DNA of 19,693 bases. It comes from Thermoplasmata archaeon. Its GTDB lineage: Archaea > Thermoplasmatota > Thermoplasmata > Thermoplasmatales > GCA-001856825. The translations under genes were made by a program, and so were the position numbers. The DNA lies in assembly GCA_021831005.1 (NCBI GenBank), contig JAKBNO010000116.1:1-19693 (forward strand), read 5' to 3'. Below, in pieces: positions 8,786 through 15,364 of this stretch (the stretch's first letter is position 1; every line of letters starts with the position of its first letter). Below the pieces are notes generated by a model that worked only from the letters and a program-made list of their open reading frames with translations, ran no database searches and was not told the origin of the DNA.

Positions 8786-9474
8786 ATTGAGAAATACATC
8801 CTCTTGTTGTTCTTTCCTTTATTCTCTATCTTGTAAATCTCTATCTCTCCGATCTCAGAAGTGTTCTTTACATGCGTACCCCCATCGGGCTGGATGTCCA
8901 CATCCCCAATCTTTACGACTCTGAGAATGCTGGTGGGTGGCAATAGTCTCAAATCGACCTTCAAGGCTCCTTCCATATTCAGTATCTCCTCCCTCTTCAT
9001 GGAGAGAACAGAAACATCCTGGTTCTTGAGCAGCTCTTCGTTGACCCTCTTCTGCAGCAAACGGGAGATGTCACTGTTCCAGTCTTTGAAGTTGAAGTCT
9101 ATCCTGGAATATTCCGGATAGATCTGGTTGCCCGTTATCATCGCATCGAATTCCCTCATCGCAATCGATGAAACAACGTGAATTGAGGTGTGCTGTTTCA
9201 TGAGCTTGTATCTTCTGTCCCAATCGATGAAGAGTTTGAGCTTCTCACCCACTGGTGGAAGAAGATCAGTCTTGTGGACTATTTCTTCCTGCTTTGTGAC
9301 ATCCTTCACCTCATATGTAAGAGGTCCAACCATCTTACCGAAGTCAGAAGGCTGCCCACCAGAAGCTGCATAGAATATGGTCCTATCGAGAATCACTCCA
9401 TCTCCGATCTGGACAACTTTGGCATCCAGCTCTTTGAGATACGAGTCCTTGAGATAGACAAGTTCAGTCCTCAT
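8776..9474 (-). CDS. alaX: AlaX-type alanyl-tRNA editing protein
   Basis: Free-standing editing factor that removes wrongly attached Ser or Gly from tRNA-Ala. The 232-residue protein has a short N-terminal domain with the glycine-rich motif FYAASGGQ (34-41). The tRNA_SAD editing domain follows, with zinc ligands H95 and H99 in HTSIH. The second zinc motif reads DGGTH, so the position normally held by Cys (CGGTH) is D197, while H201 is kept. No synthetase domain is present. The size fits the medium AlaX class. The start overlaps the ctaB stop by ATGA, which implies translational coupling, and the 3' end overlaps dnaJ by 10 nt. Confidence 0.87.
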   Translation of the reverse strand: MRTELVYLKDSYLKELDAKVVQIGDGVILDRTIFYAASGGQPSDFGKMVGPLTYEVKDVTKQEEIVHKTDLLPPVGEKLKLFIDWDRRYKLMKQHTSIHVVSSIAMREFDAMITGNQIYPEYSRIDFNFKDWNSDISRLLQKRVNEELLKNQDVSVLSMKREEILNMEGALKVDLRLLPPTSILRVVKIGDVDIQPDGGTHVKNTSEIGEIEIYKIENKGKNNKRMYFSIHR

Positions 9475-10373
9475 CTAACGACACCTATGAATGGGATGAG
9501 GATGGAAAATACTGCGATGAACGCGAAAAATATTCCTATGAAAATGTTGGTTGAGACGAACAGCTTCATTATTCTTTTGTCCGGGTCGGTGAGTGCCCTG
9601 AAGTATGAAATTAGCAGTGAAACTCCAAGAATCAGATAGACCAGAAATATTACCAGACCTATGTAGAAACTGAAATAGTATCCAAATTCCAATCCAGTCA
9701 GGATGGTAATTATCGCGGCAAAGAGTGCAATAGGAAAAAGGACTCTCATAGACTCCCTCGTCGTCCTGTTCACCGGGAGCATCGGTACTGCTGCTGTGGC
9801 GTAATCGTCCCTGTAACGAATGGAGAGAGACCAAATGTGTAGCGGAGTCCAGATGAAAATGGTCAGGAACATCAGAACAGCCACCACATTGTAGGAAGAG
9901 GAAAATGCATAAAATCCTGCAAGTAACGGGGCTCCTCCGGAGTACGATCCAAGGACAATGTTCCAAGAAGTTCGCTTCTTCGTGAGCATTGAATAGATGA
10001 TCGTATAGTCAAAGATTCCAGTCGCCATGAATGCAAATGACAGAACCGATCTGAAAATTGCCATTATTAGCGTAATCGCAACCAGAATTAGTCCACCATA
10101 GAGAGCTACTCTGGGGCTCATTCTCCCAGATGGAAGAGCCCTGTTCATGGTCCTCTTCATCTTCTTATCGATCGAGAGGTCAAAGTAGTTCGAGATAGAT
10201 TCTGAGCCCATCAGTCCCAAGGCAATATAAATCGTGACGTAGAAAAATCCTCCAATGTCCAGGCTTCTCAAAATGCTCAATGAGAATACTTCGCCTGCTA
10301 TTCCTGTAATCAACAGGAAAACCCAAACTCGAGGCTTTGTCATGATTACGAAATCACTAACGAAGTTCCCCAT
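9471..10373 (-). CDS. ctaB: Protoheme IX farnesyltransferase (heme O synthase)
   Basis: UbiA-superfamily membrane prenyltransferase that adds a farnesyl group to heme b to make heme O for terminal oxidases. With the start at 10373 it has 300 residues and about nine membrane helices. The first Asp-rich motif is NYFDLSIDKKMKRTMNRAL at 62-80. The second conserved loop, YRDDYATAAVPMLPV at 187-201, is typical of heme O synthases rather than other UbiA enzymes. The open frame extends upstream through the tRNA on the opposite strand, but that part only shows the usual antisense-tRNA peptide. ATG 10373 is chosen because a TATA box is centred 27 nt before it. It implies an aerobic, heme-copper oxidase-bearing organism. 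It is cotranscribed with alaX. Confidence 0.93.
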   Translation of the reverse strand: MGNFVSDFVIMTKPRVWVFLLITGIAGEVFSLSILRSLDIGGFFYVTIYIALGLMGSESISNYFDLSIDKKMKRTMNRALPSGRMSPRVALYGGLILVAITLIMAIFRSVLSFAFMATGIFDYTIIYSMLTKKRTSWNIVLGSYSGGAPLLAGFYAFSSSYNVVAVLMFLTIFIWTPLHIWSLSIRYRDDYATAAVPMLPVNRTTRESMRVLFPIALFAAIITILTGLEFGYYFSFYIGLVIFLVYLILGVSLLISYFRALTDPDKRIMKLFVSTNIFIGIFFAFIAVFSILIPFIGVVR

Positions 10374-10387
10374 TGAGGTGTTAGTAT

Positions 10388-10413
10388 CAGACGCTATAAA
10401 TTTATAGTGTCTG
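10388..10413. promoter_or_regulatory. Near-perfect 26-bp palindrome covering the ctaB TATA box
   Basis: Two 13-nt arms meet between 10400 and 10401, and 12 of 13 positions pair (the exception is 10393/10408). The core TATAAATTTATA (10395-10406) is a symmetric TATA box centred 27 nt upstream of the ctaB ATG, fitting leaderless transcription. The flanking CAGAC/GTCTG half sites make it look like a repressor or activator operator lying on the core promoter. A symmetric TATA could also fire towards the tRNA gene. Confidence 0.55.
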
Positions 10414-10428
10414 GTCGGTGCGGAATAA

Positions 10429-10435
10429 TTTAATA
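10429..10435 (+). promoter_or_regulatory. TATA box of the tRNA-Ala gene
   Basis: TTTAATA is centred 25 nt upstream of the first tRNA base at 10457, the standard archaeal spacing. Confidence 0.45.
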
Positions 10436-10456
10436 TCTTTGTGAAGTTAACGACGA

Positions 10457-10528
10457 GGGCTGGTAGATCAGCGGAAGATCGCCTCCTTGGCATGGAGGAG
10501 GCCCGGGGTTCAAATCCCCGCCAGTCCA
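10457..10528 (+). tRNA. tRNA-Ala (anticodon GGC)
   Basis: A full cloverleaf can be drawn. The acceptor stem is GGGCTGG with CCAGTCC. The D stem is GATC/GATC with a 7-nt loop. The anticodon stem is CCTCC/GGAGG around the loop TTGGCAT, giving anticodon GGC. The T stem is CGGGG/CCCCG around TTCAAAT, and the discriminator base is A. The G3:U70 wobble pair that identifies alanine tRNAs is present. There is no intron, and the 3' CCA is not encoded. Confidence 0.97.
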
Positions 10529-10566
10529 TTACTGATGGTCCATAGTCCTCCGGATCCATGACTCCA

Positions 10567-10571
10567 TTTTT
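10567..10571 (+). terminator. Possible poly-T terminator after the tRNA
   Basis: A run of five T lies 39 nt after the tRNA, followed by further pyrimidine-rich sequence. The rest of 10529-10769 shows no supported gene. A 27-codon minus-strand frame from 10680 lacks signals. Confidence 0.3.
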
Positions 10572-10769
10572 CCCTCCTTCGGTTTCGTTTCTAACTTTAC
10601 CACTTCCTTTCAAATCTGTCACCAGTGAAGCGCACGTGCTTCCCCACTTCGATCTCCTTTTCGACGGTAAATGAATTCATGGTGGAGGAAAATTTACGCG
10701 AATTGTCGCGATTATTCAATAAGCAGTAAGCTCAATAACCATGTCGACATTACGTGCTGGTATAATTAG

Positions 10770-12020
10770 ATGAAATTTGAAGGACTGGGAATAAGGACTG
10801 AACTCACCTCTTCCCTTAACAAAATGAGTTTTTTGAATCCGACTGAAGTTCAGGAGATCACCATCCCCTTGATTTTAGATGGACAAGACGTATCGGTAAG
10901 ATCCAAGACGGGATCTGGTAAGACAGGAGCATTTCTAATACCTATAATTAACATGTTAGGAAGGAGTAATCTGCTTGAAGCGATAATAATAACACCTACG
11001 AGGGAGCTTACCCTTCAGGTGTCTGAGGTGGCCAAAAAGATAGGGGCCGTCTATAAAAAGAAAGTTGTTACGGTCTATGGCGGTGCATCAATGGGCATGC
11101 AGATAAGTGCCCTGAGAAATGATGCAAACATCGTAGTCGGGACTCCAGGAAGGGTTCTAGATCTTATAGAAAGACGAGAGCTCCGCCTAAATGACTTGAA
11201 ATTTGTGGTGCTGGATGAAGCAGATGTCATGCTCGATATGGGGTTTATTGACGACGTAGAAATCATATTATCTCATACTCCTAGAAGAAAACAAGTACTC
11301 CTCTTTTCTGCAACAATGCCTAAAGAAATTGTGGGATTGGCGGCAAAGTTCATGAATAAGGAAAGAAAGAACGTCATAGTTGGAGATGAAAAGCAGGAGA
11401 TAGTTGGCAACGTGTCTCACCTTTATGGTGTTGTCCAGCAAGAGTACAAATTTCCACTCTTGATGGCATACTATTCGGAATACGAACCTAAAAAGTCTAT
11501 CATATTTGCAAACACGAAGAACATGGCTGACAGAATCGCCGGAACATTGAAAGAAAGAGGACTTCGCGTTTCGCTCCTCCACGGTGGAAAATCACAAGCA
11601 GAAAGGGAAAGAGCGCTCAATGCCTTCAGAAATGGGGAAGACGTGTTAGTGGCAACCAACGTTGCAGCAAGAGGTCTTGATTTTCCAGAAATTACAGACA
11701 TAATAAATTACGATGCACCCGACGATCCCGTTGCTTACATCCACAGAATCGGAAGAAGCGCAAGAATGGGAAAGGAGGGAAGGGCGTTCACCATAATCAA
11801 CGACTCCCAAAGAGTCTTGATTGCAGGAATAAAGAAGAGGGCCAACATAGAGATCAAAAGAGTAGAGGTCGATATAGAGCCATTCAAAAACCTCAAAGTA
11901 ATCTCTCATCGACATCATATGCCCAACAAGAGTGATATGCCCAATGAAAGACAAAAAGGGCACAACGGAAACAGAGTGAAGCGAAGAAATTCTAGTCATA
12001 GGAGTCGACCACGCTGGTGA
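10770..12020 (+). CDS. DEAD-box ATP-dependent RNA helicase
   Basis: RNA-unwinding ATPase of 416 residues with all canonical motifs in order. Q motif: F3 and PTEVQ at 24-28. Motif I: KTGSGKT at 46-52. Motif Ia: PTREL at 76-80. Motif Ib: TPGR at 125-128. Motif II: DEAD at 149-152. Motif III: SAT at 180-182. Motif IV: IIFANT around 244-249. Motif V: RGLD at 301-304. Motif VI: HRIGRSAR at 325-332, where the usual TGR is SAR. The tail from about 380 is rich in His, Arg and Lys and probably binds RNA. ATG 10770 is needed to keep the Q-motif Phe. The TATAAT at 10759-10764 is too close to be its promoter, and no better one is clear. Likely roles are ribosome assembly or RNA turnover. Confidence 0.95.
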   Translation: MKFEGLGIRTELTSSLNKMSFLNPTEVQEITIPLILDGQDVSVRSKTGSGKTGAFLIPIINMLGRSNLLEAIIITPTRELTLQVSEVAKKIGAVYKKKVVTVYGGASMGMQISALRNDANIVVGTPGRVLDLIERRELRLNDLKFVVLDEADVMLDMGFIDDVEIILSHTPRRKQVLLFSATMPKEIVGLAAKFMNKERKNVIVGDEKQEIVGNVSHLYGVVQQEYKFPLLMAYYSEYEPKKSIIFANTKNMADRIAGTLKERGLRVSLLHGGKSQAERERALNAFRNGEDVLVATNVAARGLDFPEITDIINYDAPDDPVAYIHRIGRSARMGKEGRAFTIINDSQRVLIAGIKKRANIEIKRVEVDIEPFKNLKVISHRHHMPNKSDMPNERQKGHNGNRVKRRNSSHRSRPRW

Positions 12021-12168
12021 CTGTAACATCCGTAATGACGATATTGTATTCGATGTTTCTAGATTAGAGACGAATGTTGTGGAACTGTGAATCACAGGAC
12101 TGAAGAAAATAATCTCAGGTTTCTTTCAGTTGCTACAATCCGGATCTTGATCTTTCTTCCGACGAGTC

Positions 12169-12185
12169 TATAAAGAACTAAATAT
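12169..12185 (+). promoter_or_regulatory. TATA region of the ridA-like gene
   Basis: TATAAAG (12169-12175) and CTAAATATC (12178-12186) lie about 35 and 25 nt before the ATG at 12207. The nearer one would give a leaderless message; the farther one would give a leader of about 9 nt. Confidence 0.4.
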
Positions 12186-12206
12186 CCAGAAACGTACTAA
12201 TGGATT

Positions 12207-12569
12207 ATGAATGAGGCGATAAATATCGACAATATCCCCAAGGGTGGTCCATACTCTCATGCCATAGTTTCAGGGAACTTCATATTCCTGTCGGGACAGA
12301 CTGGGCAGGTCTCGAACGCAGTACTGAACTTTGATCAGCAGTTTGAGAATGCAATCGACAAGATTAAGAAAGTGTTGGAGGCCGCTGGTTGCACCCTGGA
12401 GAATGTAGTAAAATTTTCAGTTTACCTCGCATACAAAGGTGATTTTAACAAAATGAATGATTTGTTTGGCAAGTACTTTCCTAAAAATCCTCCTGCTAGG
12501 ACGACTCTCGTGACTGGTTTTGCATCAGAGGGAGTTCTCATAGAAATAGATGTGATAGCATCAAAGTGA
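12207..12569 (+). CDS. ridA: RidA family reactive enamine/imine deaminase
   Basis: Small trimeric protein (120 residues) of the YjgF/YER057c/UK114 family. Members hydrolyse reactive 2-aminoacrylate and related enamines made by threonine dehydratase and other PLP enzymes. Features seen: GGPYSHA at 13-19, the core SGQTG at 29-33, the PPARTTL segment at 96-101 with the expected carboxylate-binding R98, and IEIDVIA at 112-118 with E113. These are the residues of the active RidA class. The overlapping ATG at 12200 reaches a stop after four codons, so 12207 is the start. It seems to be transcribed alone. Confidence 0.92.
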   Translation: MNEAINIDNIPKGGPYSHAIVSGNFIFLSGQTGQVSNAVLNFDQQFENAIDKIKKVLEAAGCTLENVVKFSVYLAYKGDFNKMNDLFGKYFPKNPPARTTLVTGFASEGVLIEIDVIASK

Positions 12570-12594
12570 TATGCTCGGGAGAGTAGCTCGCTGC

Positions 12595-12814
12595 TCAGGT
12601 CGTCTTCTGATCTACTCCTATGATCAACCCATTCAAACGGTTGATCTTAAGGGCTAAATCCCCATAGTCCATAACAATTGGTTCAGGATTTGAAGGTTCA
12701 GAGCCCTCTCCTTAAGAAAATGTAATTTGACATTCCTTCACCCTTCCAGTGAATGTAAGATTTCATCACTCCGGATCTTATTGCTTCCCGAAATTGTCGA
12801 ATCAACAAATCCAC
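12595..12814 (-). pseudogene. Frameshifted small gene, about 72 residues if repaired, unknown family
   Basis: Read from a GTG at 12814, the frame gives a protein-like sequence including FREAIRSGVMKSYIHWKGEG and ends abruptly at a TGA after FLRRGL. One base off, the reading continues as GSEPSNPEPIVMDYGDLALK and on to VDQKTT and a TGA at 12595-12597. Removing one G from the GGG run (CCC at 12704-12706 on the plus strand) joins both parts into one 72-codon frame. The gene follows the DUF998-like gene on the same strand after 25 nt. It may be a real pseudogene, a programmed shift or a sequencing error. I do not recognise the family, and both halves together could still be chance. Confidence 0.45.
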
Positions 12815-12839
12815 TTGTACTAAATTGAAACTTAAAAGG

Positions 12840-13541
12840 TTACAAACCGAGGAAAACTACCAATCCAAGAAGAGAGGTGAAAACTGCGACTAATAACCAT
12901 ACCGTTATGGATTTAAATCTCGAGAGTGGTTTACTTTTCTCTTTACTCGCCAAGCTGGCTACGGGCGCTGATTTCGTGGCATGAAATAGCGAGAATAAAA
13001 CCCATGCATCTATTAATGCTATCTCAAAAATCTCTGTCGTTGCAGAGGAGGGGAAAGGTATGAGAAGGTCACCAAGCGGCATCAAAATCGCAAGACTAAT
13101 TGGTGTGATGGCTCCGGTAAAATCCTGAGCAGTGAAAGAACCTATGCCCATGAATACCATGGCAAGAGCCGCCTGTACAAAGAAATATGTTGACACAAAA
13201 TCGTGAGGATAGGTGCCACTGTGGTATATGCCGATCAGTGAAAGGAAGATCCCGGCAACGAACCAGAACGCACCTCCAAAGACTAGCATCTTTTTCTCTG
13301 AAGTCGCAACGATCCCTAAGGACATTACCCATATGACGATTGCGATTATGCCCAGACCAACGTTATAGACCCACGGGAATTTAGAAAAGGACGGATCTCC
13401 AAAACTGCTCAGTGCATCGCGTGTCAGTACCCACTGTGGATTGAGAAGATAACATATCAGAAATAGAATCCACGGTGCTATAACAAGAGTAAGCGCAGAA
13501 TATTTGGTCATCTTTTTTAATGATTCCTTGTCCGTGAGCAC
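12840..13541 (-). CDS. DUF998-like integral membrane protein
   Basis: Membrane protein of 233 residues with about six hydrophobic helices. The first loop carries TRDALSSFGDP...FPWVYNVGLG, which matches the pattern of DUF998 proteins (a short-range 'LS.LG ... PW.FN' signature after the first helix). No catalytic residues are known for the family and the function is unknown. The start is uncertain: GTG 13541 is the longest choice, and ATG 13511 would shorten it by 10 residues. TATA-like elements near 13573-13580 and 13555-13562 on the complement fit either one. The frameshifted small gene lies 25 nt downstream. Confidence 0.6.
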   Translation of the reverse strand: MLTDKESLKKMTKYSALTLVIAPWILFLICYLLNPQWVLTRDALSSFGDPSFSKFPWVYNVGLGIIAIVIWVMSLGIVATSEKKMLVFGGAFWFVAGIFLSLIGIYHSGTYPHDFVSTYFFVQAALAMVFMGIGSFTAQDFTGAITPISLAILMPLGDLLIPFPSSATTEIFEIALIDAWVLFSLFHATKSAPVASLASKEKSKPLSRFKSITVWLLVAVFTSLLGLVVFLGL

Positions 13542-13617
13542 TTAAGATCTACCGATTATACCTCATGACCTACTTAAAGTTTTTTCTGGTGGGCCGTGTT
13601 CAACGAAAACAGAAAAT

Positions 13618-13770
13618 CTATGATTCTTTATAGGAAGTCCTGAAAACATCCATAACAACATCAAATTCTTCCTTGTGTTCCTCGAGTATCTCGATTATCT
13701 CCTTCAGTTGGTAGAACCTATCGCCGTAATAAGGGAAAATATGATTGTCGAATTGACAATCATTTCTTAG
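13618..13770 (-). pseudogene. Decayed coding remnant, C-terminal piece of an unknown protein
   Basis: A 50-codon open stretch without any start codon encodes a charged, helix-like sequence including YGDRFYQLKEIIEILEEHKE and ending FRTSYKES before a TAG. It looks like the C-terminus of a real protein whose 5' part is gone. It lies in the same frame as the membrane-protein remnant directly upstream, separated by one TAA (13771-13773). A 9-bp hairpin (13741-13763) sits inside it. Family not recognised. Confidence 0.4.
13741..13763. repeat. Perfect 9-bp inverted repeat
   Basis: ATGATTGTC and GACAATCAT flank a 5-nt loop (GAATT). It could be a hairpin or a protein site. It lies in decayed sequence, and no partner copy was found in the window. 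Confidence 0.6.
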
Positions 13771-13986
13771 TTACAACGTTTTGTAAATTAATATTTTGAC
13801 AACCAACAATATTGCAAGGGAAGTTAGGAACCAAATAACCAAGTCAGCAATCATAGCGGAAACGATTATGCTCTATCCGAGAGGAATGTATTGTGGTGTC
13901 AGAGACAGATAGGCGTTAATCAGGAAGTAAAAAGGGTAGCCTCTTGCACTTTTGGAAAGCCAAAGAAGAGGGGACGTTCTCGGTAA
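13771..13986 (-). pseudogene. Remnant of a small membrane protein gene with in-frame stop
   Basis: The complement reads GYPFYFLINAYLSLTPQYIP, then a TAG at 13873-13875, then in the same frame IADLVIWFLTSLAILLVVK followed by IYKTL and a TAA. The two halves form a plausible small membrane protein with two hydrophobic segments, broken by one nonsense codon. No start codon is present at the 5' end. The 'G[YF]PF.FL...IPLG' beginning followed by an 'IAD..IW' helix resembles short hypothetical membrane proteins of archaea and bacteria, judged from memory of their general pattern only. Confidence 0.45.
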
Positions 13987-14180
13987 TTACACTACCTATA
14001 AAGTATTGAAACTACGTTCAGATAAAAAAACCATGAGAGTTGTATGCGTATACGAATCATACTGAAATGTTTCTCTCATCTCTGGACAATTTGAACCAAT
14101 TTATCTTCAGCAATACGACGAATTCATCGCGTCGCTTCTAAAGACAAAATCGCGCTGATTTCAAGTCACAATCCAAGAAT
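13987..14180. other. Non-coding or decayed stretch upstream of the KaiC-like gene
   Basis: No intact gene. On the complement, 14057-14137 is open for 26 codons between stops and reads RRDEFVVLLKINWFKLSRDE, which looks protein-derived but has no start codon. It is in a different frame from the remnants to its left. The stretch probably belongs to the same zone of gene decay. Confidence 0.35.
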
Positions 14181-14206
14181 CTTTAAATACGCAAATCATT
14201 TAAACC
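14181..14206 (+). promoter_or_regulatory. Promoter region of the KaiC-like gene
   Basis: Two TATA-like elements, CTTTAAATAC near 14183-14192 and CATTTAAAC near 14198-14206, lie about 40 and 26 nt before the ATG at 14227. The nearer one has the spacing of a leaderless promoter. Confidence 0.45.
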
Positions 14207-14226
14207 CAGGTCAGGTAAGTCAAAAA

Positions 14227-15300
14227 ATGAACTCTGGAGAACAGATGGACATCTACAAGGTCGCTCAGGAGTTTTCCTTTGATGAGGACTTTACTTATAA
14301 GATCAATGTGGCCTTGACGGGGAAATCTGGACTTCAGCACAAATTTAACGTTATATTGACTGAAAGGAATGATGATCGGAACAAGATAGCAATTCTAACG
14401 GACACTTCCGAAGATCTAGTCAGTGACATAATGGAATTCAATGCCAACTCAAGGGACTGCGGGGTACAGCAGAAGGCGATCATACTAGATAGGGACCTTT
14501 CAAAGACCGAATCGAATTTGACACGAATATGCAATATTTCCGTGATAAAGAGAGCGTACGATAAAGAAAAATCAGTGATATTCGGGGTCAACCAACTGGA
14601 TGAAAACCTGGGCGGGCTCATCAAGAAAGGGAGCATATACATGATTTCTGGCGCTCCCGGGACAGGCAAGACGGCACTTATTTCACAATTCTTGGTGGAG
14701 GGCGCAAAGAAGGGTGAGAAGGGAATGGTGATTCTCACCGATATGACTGGCAGAGACTTCATTTCCCACGTGGGAACATTCTCTTACGGATTCAAGCAGT
14801 ATTACAAGAGTGGTGCAATCGAAGTACTGGAGATCTCAAACAGAATCCTAAAAATGAAGGCAGATATCTCCACAGACTTTTGGTCAAGGAATAATTACAT
14901 ACGCACACTGATCGGACAGATAAAGACCCTGGTAGCGGAGTATGAGGTAACAAGACTGGTCATCGATCCTATCACTCCCCTGCTCGTCGCAGACAGTGAT
15001 TTCCTTGGTCAGTTCTTCAAGGTTCTTCCGATTCCACAGACTTATATGTTCGTGACCAGTGGCACTGGAAAGAGTGACGTGAGTGTTTTTGGCATGGAGG
15101 AATTCTTCGTTTCCGGTCTCATCAAACTGGAAATGGATGAGCCAGAGTCAGAAGTCAAAAAGGCATCGATTGTCAAGATGAATGGAGGAGGGTACAACAC
15201 GAATCCATTCCACTTCAAGATTGCTTCGAGAGGCATCGTACCTTACGATGAAGACGGAAACGTAAGGGCTGGACCGCTCTTCAACCAAGTCGTGTTATGA
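14227..15300 (+). CDS. KaiC-like RecA-superfamily ATPase with an N-terminal extra domain
   Basis: Protein of 357 residues. From about 117 on it is a single KaiC/RadA-like ATPase domain. This part has FGVNQLDENLGG (119-130), Walker A GAPGTGKT (142-149), Walker B RLVID (243-247) and the late KMNGGGYNTNPFHF segment (317-330) common in KaiC-like proteins. The first 110 residues form a separate domain with TGKSGLQHKFNVIL (31-44). This resembles the 'G.SG..H.FD' core of some archaeal restriction-endonuclease-fold domains, but the PD-(D/E)XK residues are not clear. KaiC-like archaeal proteins act in regulation, motility or signalling; none of these can be assigned here. It stands alone next to a decayed region. 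Confidence 0.8.
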   Translation: MNSGEQMDIYKVAQEFSFDEDFTYKINVALTGKSGLQHKFNVILTERNDDRNKIAILTDTSEDLVSDIMEFNANSRDCGVQQKAIILDRDLSKTESNLTRICNISVIKRAYDKEKSVIFGVNQLDENLGGLIKKGSIYMISGAPGTGKTALISQFLVEGAKKGEKGMVILTDMTGRDFISHVGTFSYGFKQYYKSGAIEVLEISNRILKMKADISTDFWSRNNYIRTLIGQIKTLVAEYEVTRLVIDPITPLLVADSDFLGQFFKVLPIPQTYMFVTSGTGKSDVSVFGMEEFFVSGLIKLEMDEPESEVKKASIVKMNGGGYNTNPFHFKIASRGIVPYDEDGNVRAGPLFNQVVL

Positions 15301-15364
15301 TTTGTCCGTACCGCGTGACACACCTGGATAAAAAATCTCAACCTCGTCATTCCCAGATCGTGAC

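Noticed and set aside
10374..10622. 83-residue upstream extension of the ctaB open frame on the minus strand
   Set aside because: It runs antisense through tRNA-Ala, giving the typical artefact peptide GFEPRASSMPRR. The promoter at 10395-10406 places the start at 10373.
10597..10680. 27-codon minus-strand frame (MNSFTVEKEIEVGKHVRFTG...)
   Set aside because: Looks somewhat protein-like but is very short, without promoter or ribosome site, and no frame continues it convincingly.
12085..12097. 13-bp palindrome CTGTGAATCACAG upstream of ridA
   Set aside because: More than 100 nt from the ridA start and away from its TATA boxes; short enough to be chance.
12622..12717. Possible structured RNA: hairpin GATCAACC/GGTTGATC followed by nested stems (TCTTAAGG/CCTTAAGA, AGGGCT/AGCCCT, AAATCC/GGATTT)
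   Set aside because: The stretch is better explained as the coding strand complement of the frameshifted small gene at 12595-12814. No known RNA family or terminator fits.
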